This document shows positions 7,831-13,828 of a stretch of 13,828 bases of DNA, piece after piece. The DNA is taken from the NCBI GenBank assembly GCA_910586195.1, contig CAJUHO010000034.1, forward strand, positions 1 through 13,828, read 5' to 3'. Position numbers and translations under genes: made by a program. Below the pieces are notes generated by a model. It was not told the origin of the DNA and ran no database searches. It saw only the letters and a list, made by a program, of their open reading frames with translations. Source of the stretch: an uncultured Bacilli bacterium (GTDB taxonomy: Bacteria; Bacillota_I; Bacilli_A; RF39; UBA660). Position 1 is the stretch's first letter. Every line of letters starts with the position of its first letter.

Positions 7831-8570
7831 AATCTTTTTATTTAACAGATGCTGGTAAAGTAAGAGATCATAATGAAGATAGCGTCATTATTGTGAAAAA
7901 TGCTCAAAATGATTATTTAATGGCTGTCGCTGATGGAATGGGAGGACACTCTGCTGGAGAAGTAGCATCATCTATTGCAATTAGTTATTTGGGAAAGCAT
8001 TTTAATGAAACATTTATGAATATGAATAAGGTGGATGCTGTCAATTGGATACGAAATAGTGTAAATGAAATTAATACCTTGATTTTCCAACATGAAAAAG
8101 AACATCCAGAAAGTAAAGGTATGGGAACTACTTTAGTACTTACTGTCGTAACAAGTGAATATATTTTATTTGGAAATATTGGAGACTCTAGTGGTTTTGT
8201 AGTAAAAGATAATCATCTTCATAAAGTAACATATGATCATACTTTAGTAAATTTATTGGTATCAGCTGGGGAACTCACAAAAGAAGAAGCAAAGGAGCAT
8301 CCTAAGAAAAATGTATTAATGAAAGCATTAGGGGCGAATGATCCAATTGAAATCGATGTTTTTGATTGTGATATGGAAATTAGTGAAATTATGCTATGCA
8401 GTGATGGACTGACGAATATGTTAGATCAAGAACAAATAGAAAGGGTGTTGCTAGGGGATACGGATATTGAAGATACCGTTATCAAACTCATCCGAAAGGC
8501 AAATAATAGGGGTGGTACTGATAATGTTTCGGTTGCATATTTGATTTTAGGAGAAGAAGGTGAACGCTAA
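7827..8570 (+). CDS. prpC: PP2C-type serine/threonine protein phosphatase
   Basis: PrpC (Stp) is the cytoplasmic metal-dependent phosphatase that reverses phosphorylation by the PASTA kinase PrkC. The 247 residues match the family. Motifs in order: DAGKVRDHNED (D18), AVADGMGGHSAGE with metal ligands D36 and G37, MGTTLVLTVV, NIGDSS, LCSDGLTNML (D193) and GGTDNVSVAYL (D232). All metal-binding acids are present. One oddity is GDSS at 119-122 where nearly all relatives have GDSR. The start lies inside the last codon of rlmN, with a perfect AAGGAGG (7816-7822), and the stop shares a base with the prkC start (TAATG). Such coupling fits a need for balanced kinase and phosphatase. Confidence 0.95.
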   Translation: MKSFYLTDAGKVRDHNEDSVIIVKNAQNDYLMAVADGMGGHSAGEVASSIAISYLGKHFNETFMNMNKVDAVNWIRNSVNEINTLIFQHEKEHPESKGMGTTLVLTVVTSEYILFGNIGDSSGFVVKDNHLHKVTYDHTLVNLLVSAGELTKEEAKEHPKKNVLMKALGANDPIEIDVFDCDMEISEIMLCSDGLTNMLDQEQIERVLLGDTDIEDTVIKLIRKANNRGGTDNVSVAYLILGEEGER

Positions 8571-10360
8571 TGGTAACAAAGGGGCAAAAAATTAACGATC
8601 GCTATGAAATAATTAGAAGTATTGGTGAAGGTGGCATGGCTAATGTTTACCTTGGATATGACACTATATTAGATCGTAATGTGGCTATTAAGATATTAAG
8701 AGGGGATTTATCAAATGATGAAAAATTTGTAAGAAGGTTCCAACGAGAGGCGCTTTCAGCTTCTAGTCTTTCTCACCCTAATATTGTAGAAATGTATGAT
8801 GTAGGAGAAGACGATGGACTTTATTATATTGTTATGGAATATGTAGAGGGAAAAACGCTAAAGCAGCTTCTAAAAAAACGTGGTTCTCTAACATTAAGTG
8901 AAGCAATCGATATTATGCTACAACTAACAGATGGCATGGCACATGCTCATGACAGCTATATTATTCATCGTGATCTGAAACCGCAAAATATTATGATACA
9001 AGATGATGGACAAATTAAAATTACAGATTTTGGAATTGCTATGGCACTAAATAGTACACAGCTTACCCAAACCAATTCTGTTATGGGTTCTGTTCACTAT
9101 CTTCCACCAGAACAGGCAAGTGGAAAAGGTTCTACAATTAAAAGTGATATTTATTCTATGGGAATTATTTTCTATGAGTTATTATCTGGAAGTCTACCCT
9201 TTAGAGGAGACAATGCAGTTGAGATTGCACTAAAACATATGAAAGAGCCTCTACCAAGTTTAATGGAAGGAGATTCTTCTACTCCACAAAGTATTCAAAA
9301 CGTTATTTTAAAATCTACTGCTAAAAATCCTAAAAATCGTTATAGTAGTGCTACAGAAATGCATCAAGACCTGCTTACGGCACTAGATGATGCAAGGATT
9401 AATGAGGAACCATATGTTTATTCTTTTCCAGAGCATGAACAAGAGGCTTCTTTAAAAACAATCAAAAAGTTAGAAGAAAAAGAAGAAGAAATTGCTGAGA
9501 AAATAGAAAATGATAGCGGTGATAAAAAAAGAAAGATAGTCATTATTATTTTATCTGCTATTTTCGGTATTATTGTTCTGGCATTAGTGACAGTTTTCTT
9601 TATTTTCCCAAAAGCTACCAAGAAAGAGACTATTAAGATTCCTGATGTTAGTGATATGTCAGTGTCCAAAGCAGAAAAAAGATTGCAAGATAAGGGGTTT
9701 GTAGTTGCTACTAATATAGAAAGTGTACCATCTGATAAGATAAAGAAGGGGAAAATTGTAAAAACTTCTCCTGCTGCAGGTCGTTATGTAAAAGAGGGAA
9801 CAAAAATAACTTTATATAAATCATCTGGTGAGGAGACATATACCATAGAGGATTATTCAGGAAAGAATTATATAGAGGTGCAAACCTTGCTTGAAAATGT
9901 TTATCATTTAGAAGTGACAGTGGAGAAGAAAACAGTGGATAGCAATAAGGATTATGATGATAAACAAAAAATTATAGGTCAAAGCTTAGCAAAGGGTTCT
10001 AAAGTAAAAAAAGGCGATGCCATTACTTTATATATTCCTGACATTGTAGATGAGTATCCTAATATGAATGGAGAAGGTTGGAATATTGATGATGTAGAAG
10101 CTTTTTGTAGTAAATATGGTATTACATTGCAAACCGATTACCAAGAAACCTCAAGTTATGAAGAAGGAAAAGTCATCAGTCAATCACGTGCGGCAGGTAG
10201 CCCAATTGTAAAAGGAACTTCTTTAACTGTTGTTATTGCTAAAAAACCGGCAACAAAGCCATCACCATCTCCATCTCCGTCACCTTCCCCATCGCCATCT
10301 CCAGCACCTTCACCAACAACACCAGCAAAGCCTGATGACGGTGGAAGTAGTGCAAATTAG
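8570..10360 (+). CDS. prkC: PASTA-domain serine/threonine protein kinase
   Basis: PrkC (Stk/PknB type) is a membrane kinase that senses muropeptides or lipid II and phosphorylates translation and cell-wall proteins. Kinase domain 12-270: glycine loop IGEGGMANVY, K41 in VAIKIL, HRDLKPQN (D135, N140), DFG (D153), activation loop with T163, T166 and T168, then GSVHYLPPEQ. An acidic, Glu/Lys-rich juxtamembrane stretch (about 288-320) leads to one membrane helix (323-346). Outside are three PASTA domains (about 354-417, 421-489, 491-557), then a Pro-Ser repeat tail (564-582) and an acidic end. The 596 residues compare with about 650 in B. subtilis PrkC, which also has three PASTA units. It overlaps prpC by one base and is followed by rsgA after nine bases. 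RsgA is a known substrate of this kinase family, so the neighbourhood makes sense. Confidence 0.97.
   Translation: MVTKGQKINDRYEIIRSIGEGGMANVYLGYDTILDRNVAIKILRGDLSNDEKFVRRFQREALSASSLSHPNIVEMYDVGEDDGLYYIVMEYVEGKTLKQLLKKRGSLTLSEAIDIMLQLTDGMAHAHDSYIIHRDLKPQNIMIQDDGQIKITDFGIAMALNSTQLTQTNSVMGSVHYLPPEQASGKGSTIKSDIYSMGIIFYELLSGSLPFRGDNAVEIALKHMKEPLPSLMEGDSSTPQSIQNVILKSTAKNPKNRYSSATEMHQDLLTALDDARINEEPYVYSFPEHEQEASLKTIKKLEEKEEEIAEKIENDSGDKKRKIVIIILSAIFGIIVLALVTVFFIFPKATKKETIKIPDVSDMSVSKAEKRLQDKGFVVATNIESVPSDKIKKGKIVKTSPAAGRYVKEGTKITLYKSSGEETYTIEDYSGKNYIEVQTLLENVYHLEVTVEKKTVDSNKDYDDKQKIIGQSLAKGSKVKKGDAITLYIPDIVDEYPNMNGEGWNIDDVEAFCSKYGITLQTDYQETSSYEEGKVISQSRAAGSPIVKGTSLTVVIAKKPATKPSPSPSPSPSPSPSPAPSPTTPAKPDDGGSSAN
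10259..10315 (+). repeat. Pro-Ser hexanucleotide repeat at the 3' end of prkC
   Basis: A degenerate 6-base unit of the form CCN TCN is repeated about nine times and encodes alternating Pro and Ser (residues 564-582). Because the unit is six bases, slippage would change tail length without changing frame. Confidence 0.85.
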
Positions 10361-10369
10361 GGAGATACT

Positions 10370-11200
10370 ATGATTGGAAAAATTACAAAAATTGTGAGTG
10401 ATACGCATTATGTTTCATTTGAAAATCAACTTTTTCCTTGTAAATGTAGAGGGATTTTTAGGCACAATCATATTGTGCCTTTAGTAGGTGATGACGTAGA
10501 ATTCGATATAGAAAAAAGGGTGATTGAGAAGATTCTTCCCCGTCATAATGAATTTATACGTCCTGCGGTTAGTAATATCGATCAAGCATTTTTAATTACA
10601 AGTCTAACTTCGCCAAATTTCTCCTCTGATCTTTTAGATAAGTTAATCGTTTTAATGGAATTGCATAAGACGACTAGTATTATTTGTATTACAAAAGAAG
10701 ACTTATTAACGGAAAAAGAGAAAAAAAGTCTAATGCCAATTTTAAATTATTATTCTAAAATTGGTTATACTGTAGTTTCAAATACCGATTTGGTTACAAT
10801 AAAAAAATTAATAAAGGACAAAACTAGCGTTTTTACAGGTCAGACAGGAGCAGGAAAATCAACACTCTTGAATAAGCTAAATCCCAATTGGAAATTACAG
10901 ACAGGGGAAATTTCAAAAGCATTAGGGAGAGGAAAACACACCACTCGTGTTGTAGAACTTTTTTCAATAGAGGAGGGCAATGTATTAGATACTCCAGGTT
11001 TTTCTGCCTTAGACTTTAAAAATTATAGTAAAGAAGATATAAGGGAATCTTTTATAGAATTTCAAAAATTTCCCTGTCCTTTTAAAGATTGTTCTCATAC
11101 TAATGAAGGGGAATGTGCCGTAAAAAAGGCTGTAGAGAAAAATGAAATTTTAAGTAGTAGATACCATAATTATTTAAAATTAATAGAAAGGAGATTTTAA
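10370..11200 (+). CDS. rsgA: Ribosome small-subunit-dependent GTPase A
   Basis: RsgA (YloQ, CpgA) is a circularly permuted GTPase that checks late 30S subunit maturation. The 276 residues show an N-terminal OB fold (1-65, with LVGDDVEFD), then the permuted G motifs: G4 TKED (108-111), G1 GQTGAGKS (157-164), the G2 region GRGKHTTR (186-193) and G3 DTPG (207-210). The C-terminal zinc site is complete: C236, C241, H243, C249 in FPCPFKDCSHTNEGEC. The ATG follows prkC by nine bases with AGGGAG overlapping the prkC stop. It ends one base before the rpe start. The same order prkC-rsgA-rpe occurs in B. subtilis. The coding sequence contains a perfect short inverted repeat at 10460-10480. Confidence 0.97.
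   Translation: MIGKITKIVSDTHYVSFENQLFPCKCRGIFRHNHIVPLVGDDVEFDIEKRVIEKILPRHNEFIRPAVSNIDQAFLITSLTSPNFSSDLLDKLIVLMELHKTTSIICITKEDLLTEKEKKSLMPILNYYSKIGYTVVSNTDLVTIKKLIKDKTSVFTGQTGAGKSTLLNKLNPNWKLQTGEISKALGRGKHTTRVVELFSIEEGNVLDTPGFSALDFKNYSKEDIRESFIEFQKFPCPFKDCSHTNEGECAVKKAVEKNEILSSRYHNYLKLIERRF
10460..10480 (+). repeat. Perfect inverted repeat inside rsgA
   Basis: AGGCACAAT (10460-10468), a three-base loop CAT, and ATTGTGCCT (10472-10480). The nine-pair stem lies 90 bases into rsgA, within the codons for RHNHIVPL, and is followed only by TTTA. It may be an RNA hairpin within the operon message or chance. Confidence 0.6.
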
Positions 11201-11201
11201 T

Positions 11202-11831
11202 ATGTTAATTTCTTCCTCATTTTTAACTAGTAAAAATATTCCTAAAGACTTAACCCTTTTAAATGAAACAAATACTGATTATATTCATGTAGATGTGATG
11301 GATGGAAAATTTGTGAAGGAAAAAAGTCTACCCTTTAAAGAAATGCGTCATATTTATAAATATACTTCTAAAAGATTAGATGTACATTTAATGGTGGAAA
11401 AACCAGAAAAATTTATACCAGATTATGCAAAACTTAATGCAGAATATATTACGTTTAATATAGAAGTAGATTCCAATATAGAATCTTGTTTAAAATTAAT
11501 TAAAAGCTATGCTATTAAATGTGGACTTGCAATATCGCCTGATACTAAGATAAAGGAGTTGGTTCCTTATTTACCACTTGTTGATATGATTCTAGTATTG
11601 AGTGTTTATCCTGGAAAGGGAGGACAAGCTTTTATTCCTGAGACGAAAGAGAAAGTGAATGAATTAAAGACATTGTTGAAAGAGTATAAAAGTAGAGCCC
11701 AAATTAGTGTAGATGGCGGTATTAATAACGAGACTAAGAAGGAAGTATCTAAAGCAGATATTTTAGTGGCAGGTTCTTTTATTTTAAATAGTGATAATTA
11801 TCAAGAGAAAATAGACAGTTTACGAAAATAA
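11202..11831 (+). CDS. rpe: Ribulose-phosphate 3-epimerase, somewhat divergent
   Basis: Rpe interconverts D-ribulose 5-phosphate and D-xylulose 5-phosphate in the pentose phosphate pathway. The 209-residue TIM barrel keeps the catalytic set: S6 region, H29 and D31 in HVDVMDGKFV, H62 in DVHLMVEKP, and D171 in SVDGGIN. The phosphate/loop region, usually M-x-V-N-P-G-F-G-G-Q, reads LSVYPGKGGQ (133-142), and the usual TFHxE reads TFNIE. Length is slightly short (about 215-220 is usual). These changes suggest a fast-evolving lineage or shifted substrate; epimerase remains the best call given its place after rsgA as in B. subtilis. AAAGGAG (11187-11193) sets the start one base after the rsgA stop. 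It is the last gene of the unit; thiN, which often follows, is absent. Confidence 0.9.
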   Translation: MLISSSFLTSKNIPKDLTLLNETNTDYIHVDVMDGKFVKEKSLPFKEMRHIYKYTSKRLDVHLMVEKPEKFIPDYAKLNAEYITFNIEVDSNIESCLKLIKSYAIKCGLAISPDTKIKELVPYLPLVDMILVLSVYPGKGGQAFIPETKEKVNELKTLLKEYKSRAQISVDGGINNETKKEVSKADILVAGSFILNSDNYQEKIDSLRK

Positions 11832-11843
11832 TCATTTTGAATG

Positions 11844-11874
11844 TATAGTAAAGTTTTCATTTATTTGCTATAAT
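11844..11874 (+). promoter_or_regulatory. Promoter of the 11901 gene with overlapping dyad
   Basis: TGC TATAAT (TGN at 11866-11868, -10 at 11869-11874) has no clear -35. An imperfect inverted repeat, TATAGTAAA (11844-11852) with TTTGCTATA (11864-11872), eight of nine positions complementary, covers the -10. It could be a repressor site, or the end-of-rpe hairpin; there is no T run to make it a good terminator. Confidence 0.5.
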
Positions 11875-11884
11875 AATATCAGAA

Positions 11885-11891
11885 TAGGGAG
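11885..11891 (+). promoter_or_regulatory. Ribosome binding site deciding the start of the 11901 gene
   Basis: TAGGGAG abuts the ATG at 11892 with no spacing, which makes that ATG unusable, but stands nine bases before the in-frame GTG at 11901. Confidence 0.6.
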
Positions 11892-11900
11892 ATGATTTGT

Positions 11901-12836
11901 GTGAATAATAGTGAAAATAATAATGTGCCAGTAGGAGCGAATAGTCAAAGTATACCAAATACAGTAGGAAATCCAGTCAATAATCCAACTCCTATATCTA
12001 ATTCGGTGCCAACTCCGCAAATAAATAGTAGTGCTGTTTCTCCACAACCAGTAGCTCCAACTACTCCTCAGCAAGTAACTGTTCCTAATGTTAATACAGT
12101 TTCTAGCCAGTCTGTAGTAAATCCTAATATACAGGCAACCACTCAGAACACGCAAGTTCAACCACAAGTGGTGGGACAAGTGCAGCCAATACCTACTCAA
12201 TTACCAGAACAGCAAGTAGTATATACACAATCACCACCTACACCGCAGCAGGTAGCACAACCGCAGGCTGCTATACGAAATACTAATTTGCAGCCACCTA
12301 AGAAAAATCCTAGTGCTTTTCGTTACTTTTTGTTAGTATTATTTTTTGTTGGATTAGGGGCCCTAGTGTGGTTTTTACCAGATATTCGTTCTTTCATGAT
12401 GGAACAAGAAACAGAAGAGAAGAGGGAACTGATTCATGGAACAATGCGTTGTGTTTATGAGGAAGAAGATACACAGGCAACTACTACATATACAAGTGAG
12501 TTTTTAGTAGATAATAATAAGTTAAAAAAGTACACCTCTATTGTAGAGACAAAAGGAAATAGTGGTAGTGAAGAAGAGTTAAATCTATTAAATGAAAAAT
12601 GTGAAACATTAACTACTATGGTGAAGAAAATACCAGGTATTGAAAGTGATTGTAGTCTACATTCAAGAAAACAAATAAATAGACAAACAATAGATTATGC
12701 GAAGGTAAATACTGATAATTTAGAATCAGCCTATAGTGAAGCAGGTGGAATAGTTCCCGACTTTCATCTAGATGATGATGCTATTGAAATAAAAAAGGAA
12801 ATGACCCTTGCTAGATATAGCTGTACAGTAAGTTAG
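11901..12836 (+). CDS. Unknown single-pass membrane protein with long Pro/Gln/Asn-rich cytoplasmic tail
   Basis: I chose GTG 11901 (311 residues) over ATG 11892 because of ribosome-site spacing. Residues 1 to about 133 are low complexity, rich in Pro, Gln, Asn, Val, Ser and Thr with PQQV-like repeats (TPQQV occurs twice) and almost no charge. KKNPSAFR then precedes one membrane helix (about 141-160), giving an N-in topology with a disordered cytoplasmic tail. The exported part (about 174-311) has four cysteines (184, 234, 251, 308), probably two disulfides, and a layout (MRCVYEEE, TTYTSEFLVDNNKLKKYTSI, NEKCETL) faintly like YehR/DUF1307-type lipoprotein domains; that is only an impression. 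It has its own promoter and follows rpe by 69 bases. The Thr/Ser-rich tail makes it a candidate substrate of the nearby PrkC, which is inference only. Confidence 0.85.
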   Translation: MNNSENNNVPVGANSQSIPNTVGNPVNNPTPISNSVPTPQINSSAVSPQPVAPTTPQQVTVPNVNTVSSQSVVNPNIQATTQNTQVQPQVVGQVQPIPTQLPEQQVVYTQSPPTPQQVAQPQAAIRNTNLQPPKKNPSAFRYFLLVLFFVGLGALVWFLPDIRSFMMEQETEEKRELIHGTMRCVYEEEDTQATTTYTSEFLVDNNKLKKYTSIVETKGNSGSEEELNLLNEKCETLTTMVKKIPGIESDCSLHSRKQINRQTIDYAKVNTDNLESAYSEAGGIVPDFHLDDDAIEIKKEMTLARYSCTVS

Positions 12837-12862
12837 TTGACGACAAACAAAATGGAAATAAA

Positions 12863-12913
12863 TGTAAATATAAACTGGTAAAATTTGTAAAATGTTGTAA
12901 AATTAATTGTAAA
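12863..12913 (+). promoter_or_regulatory. TGTAAA repeat cluster, WalR-like binding region
   Basis: TGTAAA occurs at 12863-12868, 12886-12891, 12896-12901 and 12908-12913, and a related TGGTAAAA starts at 12876. WalR (YycF) half-sites are TGTWAH, normally paired with five bases between; here the last three copies have spacers of four and six, so the first and third of these are 22 bases (two turns) apart. The cluster lies directly upstream of, and overlaps, the promoter of the 3D-domain gene. WalR regulation is inferred, supported by the target type (YocH is a known WalR target). Confidence 0.45.
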
Positions 12914-12924
12914 TATGCTACACT
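12895..12924 (+). promoter_or_regulatory. Promoter of the 3D-domain gene
   Basis: TTGTAA (-35, 12895-12900), an 18-base spacer ending in TGC (12916-12918), and TACACT (-10, 12919-12924). The -35 coincides with one TGTAAA repeat. Predicted start is near 12931, just before AAGGAG (12934-12939). Confidence 0.6.
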
Positions 12925-12943
12925 TGTATTTGCAAGGAGTTTT

Positions 12944-13606
12944 ATGATGAAGTATGTTGTTTATATGATAAATTGTTTATTAATTATAGCAATTCCTGCA
13001 ATGATAGTAACAGGAACTAAGAAAAATGTAGAAAAGATAAGTACAGAAATTGACGTAAAGAAGGTAAATAGCTTAAATCTTTCGGTAATAAAAGAGTTTA
13101 CAGAACAGGCATTACCAGTAGAGTCGTTAGAAACAAAACCAGAGGAAAAGGAAGAGATAGTTGAGCAAGAAGATGATGTAATATTAGTACCAACACCTGT
13201 TGAAGAGAGTCATATTGAAATAGAAGAAGAAGTAAAGGAAGAAAAGATAGAAACTGATATTTTAGAAACAATGATAGGATCTATGAGTGGATATGGTCCA
13301 GATTGTAGAGGATGCACAGGTTTTACATCTAGTGGTTATAATATCAATAATGGAATTTATTATTTTGATAAGACATATGGAGAAGTTCGAATTTTAGCGG
13401 CAGATCGTAGTCTAAAACTTGGAAGTATTGTTCGTATAAAAGAGTCAAAGCTTGATGAATTCGTAGGTATTGTTTTAGATCGTGGTAGTGCGATAGGAAT
13501 AGGAAAGACTTATTTGTTTGATCTATTGTTTACATCAGAAAATGAGGCTTATCATTATGGCGTTTCTAATGATGTTGTTTTTGAAATTTTACGTTATGGT
13601 TATTAA
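12944..13606 (+). CDS. Membrane-anchored 3D-domain (YocH-like) cell-wall protein
   Basis: The 3D domain is a double-psi beta-barrel of the MltA/RlpA type found in cell-wall hydrolases such as YocH and in resuscitation-type factors. In this 220-residue protein a signal anchor (about 4-23) is followed by a Glu/Val/Lys-rich linker (60-108) and the domain at 113-220. It begins SGYGPDCRGCTGFTSSGY (C121, C124, like CxGCxGxTxxG in YocH), and the three name-giving aspartates are D154 (LAADRSLKLGS), D179 (GIVLDRGSAI) and D193 (YLFDLLF). The usual ADTGG is LDRGS, so catalytic activity is uncertain. No LysM or SH3 wall-binding domain is present; the anchor and linker may substitute. ATG 12947 has better ribosome-site spacing (seven bases after AAGGAG) than ATG 12944; both are possible. 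The gene has its own promoter with WalR-like repeats and a strong terminator after it. Confidence 0.9.
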   Translation: MMKYVVYMINCLLIIAIPAMIVTGTKKNVEKISTEIDVKKVNSLNLSVIKEFTEQALPVESLETKPEEKEEIVEQEDDVILVPTPVEESHIEIEEEVKEEKIETDILETMIGSMSGYGPDCRGCTGFTSSGYNINNGIYYFDKTYGEVRILAADRSLKLGSIVRIKESKLDEFVGIVLDRGSAIGIGKTYLFDLLFTSENEAYHYGVSNDVVFEILRYGY

Positions 13607-13623
13607 GTTTTATATAGTATTTG

Positions 13624-13651
13624 AAAAGCGCTAATTTATGCGCTTTTTTTT
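13624..13651 (+). terminator. Intrinsic terminator after the 3D-domain gene
   Basis: AAAAGCGC (13624-13631) pairs perfectly with GCGCTTTT (13640-13647) around an eight-base loop, with eight Ts from 13644 to 13651. The stem is GC-rich compared with the surrounding DNA. This is a textbook rho-independent terminator 18 bases after the stop codon. Confidence 0.93.
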
Positions 13652-13683
13652 ATGAACAGTATATAATATGGCAAATTGAACTA

Positions 13684-13712
13684 TTGTTTTGAGCTAGAAA
13701 ATATGATAATAT
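13684..13712 (+). promoter_or_regulatory. Promoter of the gene at the right edge
   Basis: TTGTTT (13684-13689), a 17-base spacer ending in TGA, and TAATAT (13707-13712). A second TATAAT at 13662-13667 has no TGN or -35. The first set gives a start near 13719 and a leader length like the other units here. Confidence 0.45.
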
Positions 13713-13737
13713 GGATATAGAAAAATAGGTGATGAAA

Positions 13738-13828
13738 ATGGCAAAGTGGAAAAATAAAAAGAGAAGAAATGTGGAGTTAATAGAGACAAGGAAAGAGCAA
13801 GATAAAAGACAAAGAATGCATCTAACAA
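13738..13828 (+). CDS. Start of a very basic protein of unknown function, 3' end missing
   Basis: A frame open to the window end starts at ATG 13738, five bases after AGGTGA (13727-13732); the in-frame ATG at 13732 overlaps that site and is unlikely. The 30 visible residues begin MAKWKNKKRRNVEL and are dominated by Lys, Arg, Glu and Gln. A Lys/Arg-rich start of this kind may precede a membrane segment or contact nucleic acid; nothing more can be said. Confidence 0.6.
   Translation, partial: MAKWKNKKRRNVELIETRKEQDKRQRMHLT

Noticed and set aside
11892..11894. ATG 11892 as start of the Q/P-rich protein
   Set aside because: The ribosome site TAGGGAG touches this ATG with no spacing; GTG 11901 is nine bases away and fits.
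11868..12200. 110-codon open frame on the minus strand
   Set aside because: It is antisense to the Pro/Gln-rich tail; its Trp/Arg/Ser-rich composition is the complement of that low-complexity coding sequence.

Overview
The window reads as a chromosomal housekeeping segment from an AT-rich, low-GC Gram-positive bacterium. All confident genes lie on the + strand, Shine-Dalgarno (SD) sites of the AAGGAGG type are strong, and TTG and GTG starts occur. TGA is used as a stop (the 3858-5081 gene, rlmN) and every conserved Trp is TGG, so this is genetic code 11, not Mycoplasma code 4. The gene order priA - fmt - rlmN - prpC - prkC - rsgA - rpe is the classic Firmicutes block known from Bacillus subtilis. 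Reduced gene complement, AT bias and many small anchored proteins suggest a gut-type Bacilli/Erysipelotrichia/RF39-like lineage; that placement is inference.

Layout. 1-1164 is the 3' part of a secreted/surface protein with a formylglycine-generating-enzyme-like (C-type-lectin-like) C-terminus; its start lies outside the window. 1165-1631 has no convincing gene but holds a strong intrinsic terminator (1473-1510) and the priA promoter. priA (1632-3800) stands alone. A second unit holds an unknown C-terminally anchored protein (3858-5081), fmt (5086-6021) and an unknown N-terminally anchored protein (6030-6767). A third unit runs rlmN - prpC - prkC - rsgA - rpe (6808-11831) with overlapping or nearly touching genes. 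Three further units follow, each with its own promoter: an anchored protein with a long Pro/Gln/Asn-rich cytoplasmic tail (11901-12836), an anchored 3D-domain protein of the YocH-like cell-wall class (12944-13606) ending in a clear terminator, and the start of a very basic protein (13738-end).

How the genes work together. priA restarts replication, fmt formylates initiator tRNA, rlmN and rsgA serve the ribosome, and rpe serves the pentose phosphate pathway. PrpC and PrkC form the PP2C phosphatase / PASTA kinase pair that senses cell-wall state. Around them lie at least four single-pass membrane proteins with exported or tail-anchored domains, which gives the region an envelope flavour. The slots where B. 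subtilis carries def, rsmB and thiN are occupied here by uncharacterised membrane proteins.

Most notable signals: (i) TGTAAA repeats resembling WalR half-sites upstream of the 3D-domain gene, matching the known WalR-YocH link; (ii) an ADP-ribosyltransferase-like sequence pattern, weak, in the tail-anchored protein between priA and fmt; (iii) a uniform promoter type, TGN plus TATAAT-like -10 placed 19-27 bases before every unit's start codon; (iv) a lectin-fold, DGR-target-like C-terminus in the first gene. I found no CRISPR array, tRNA, rRNA or insertion sequence.
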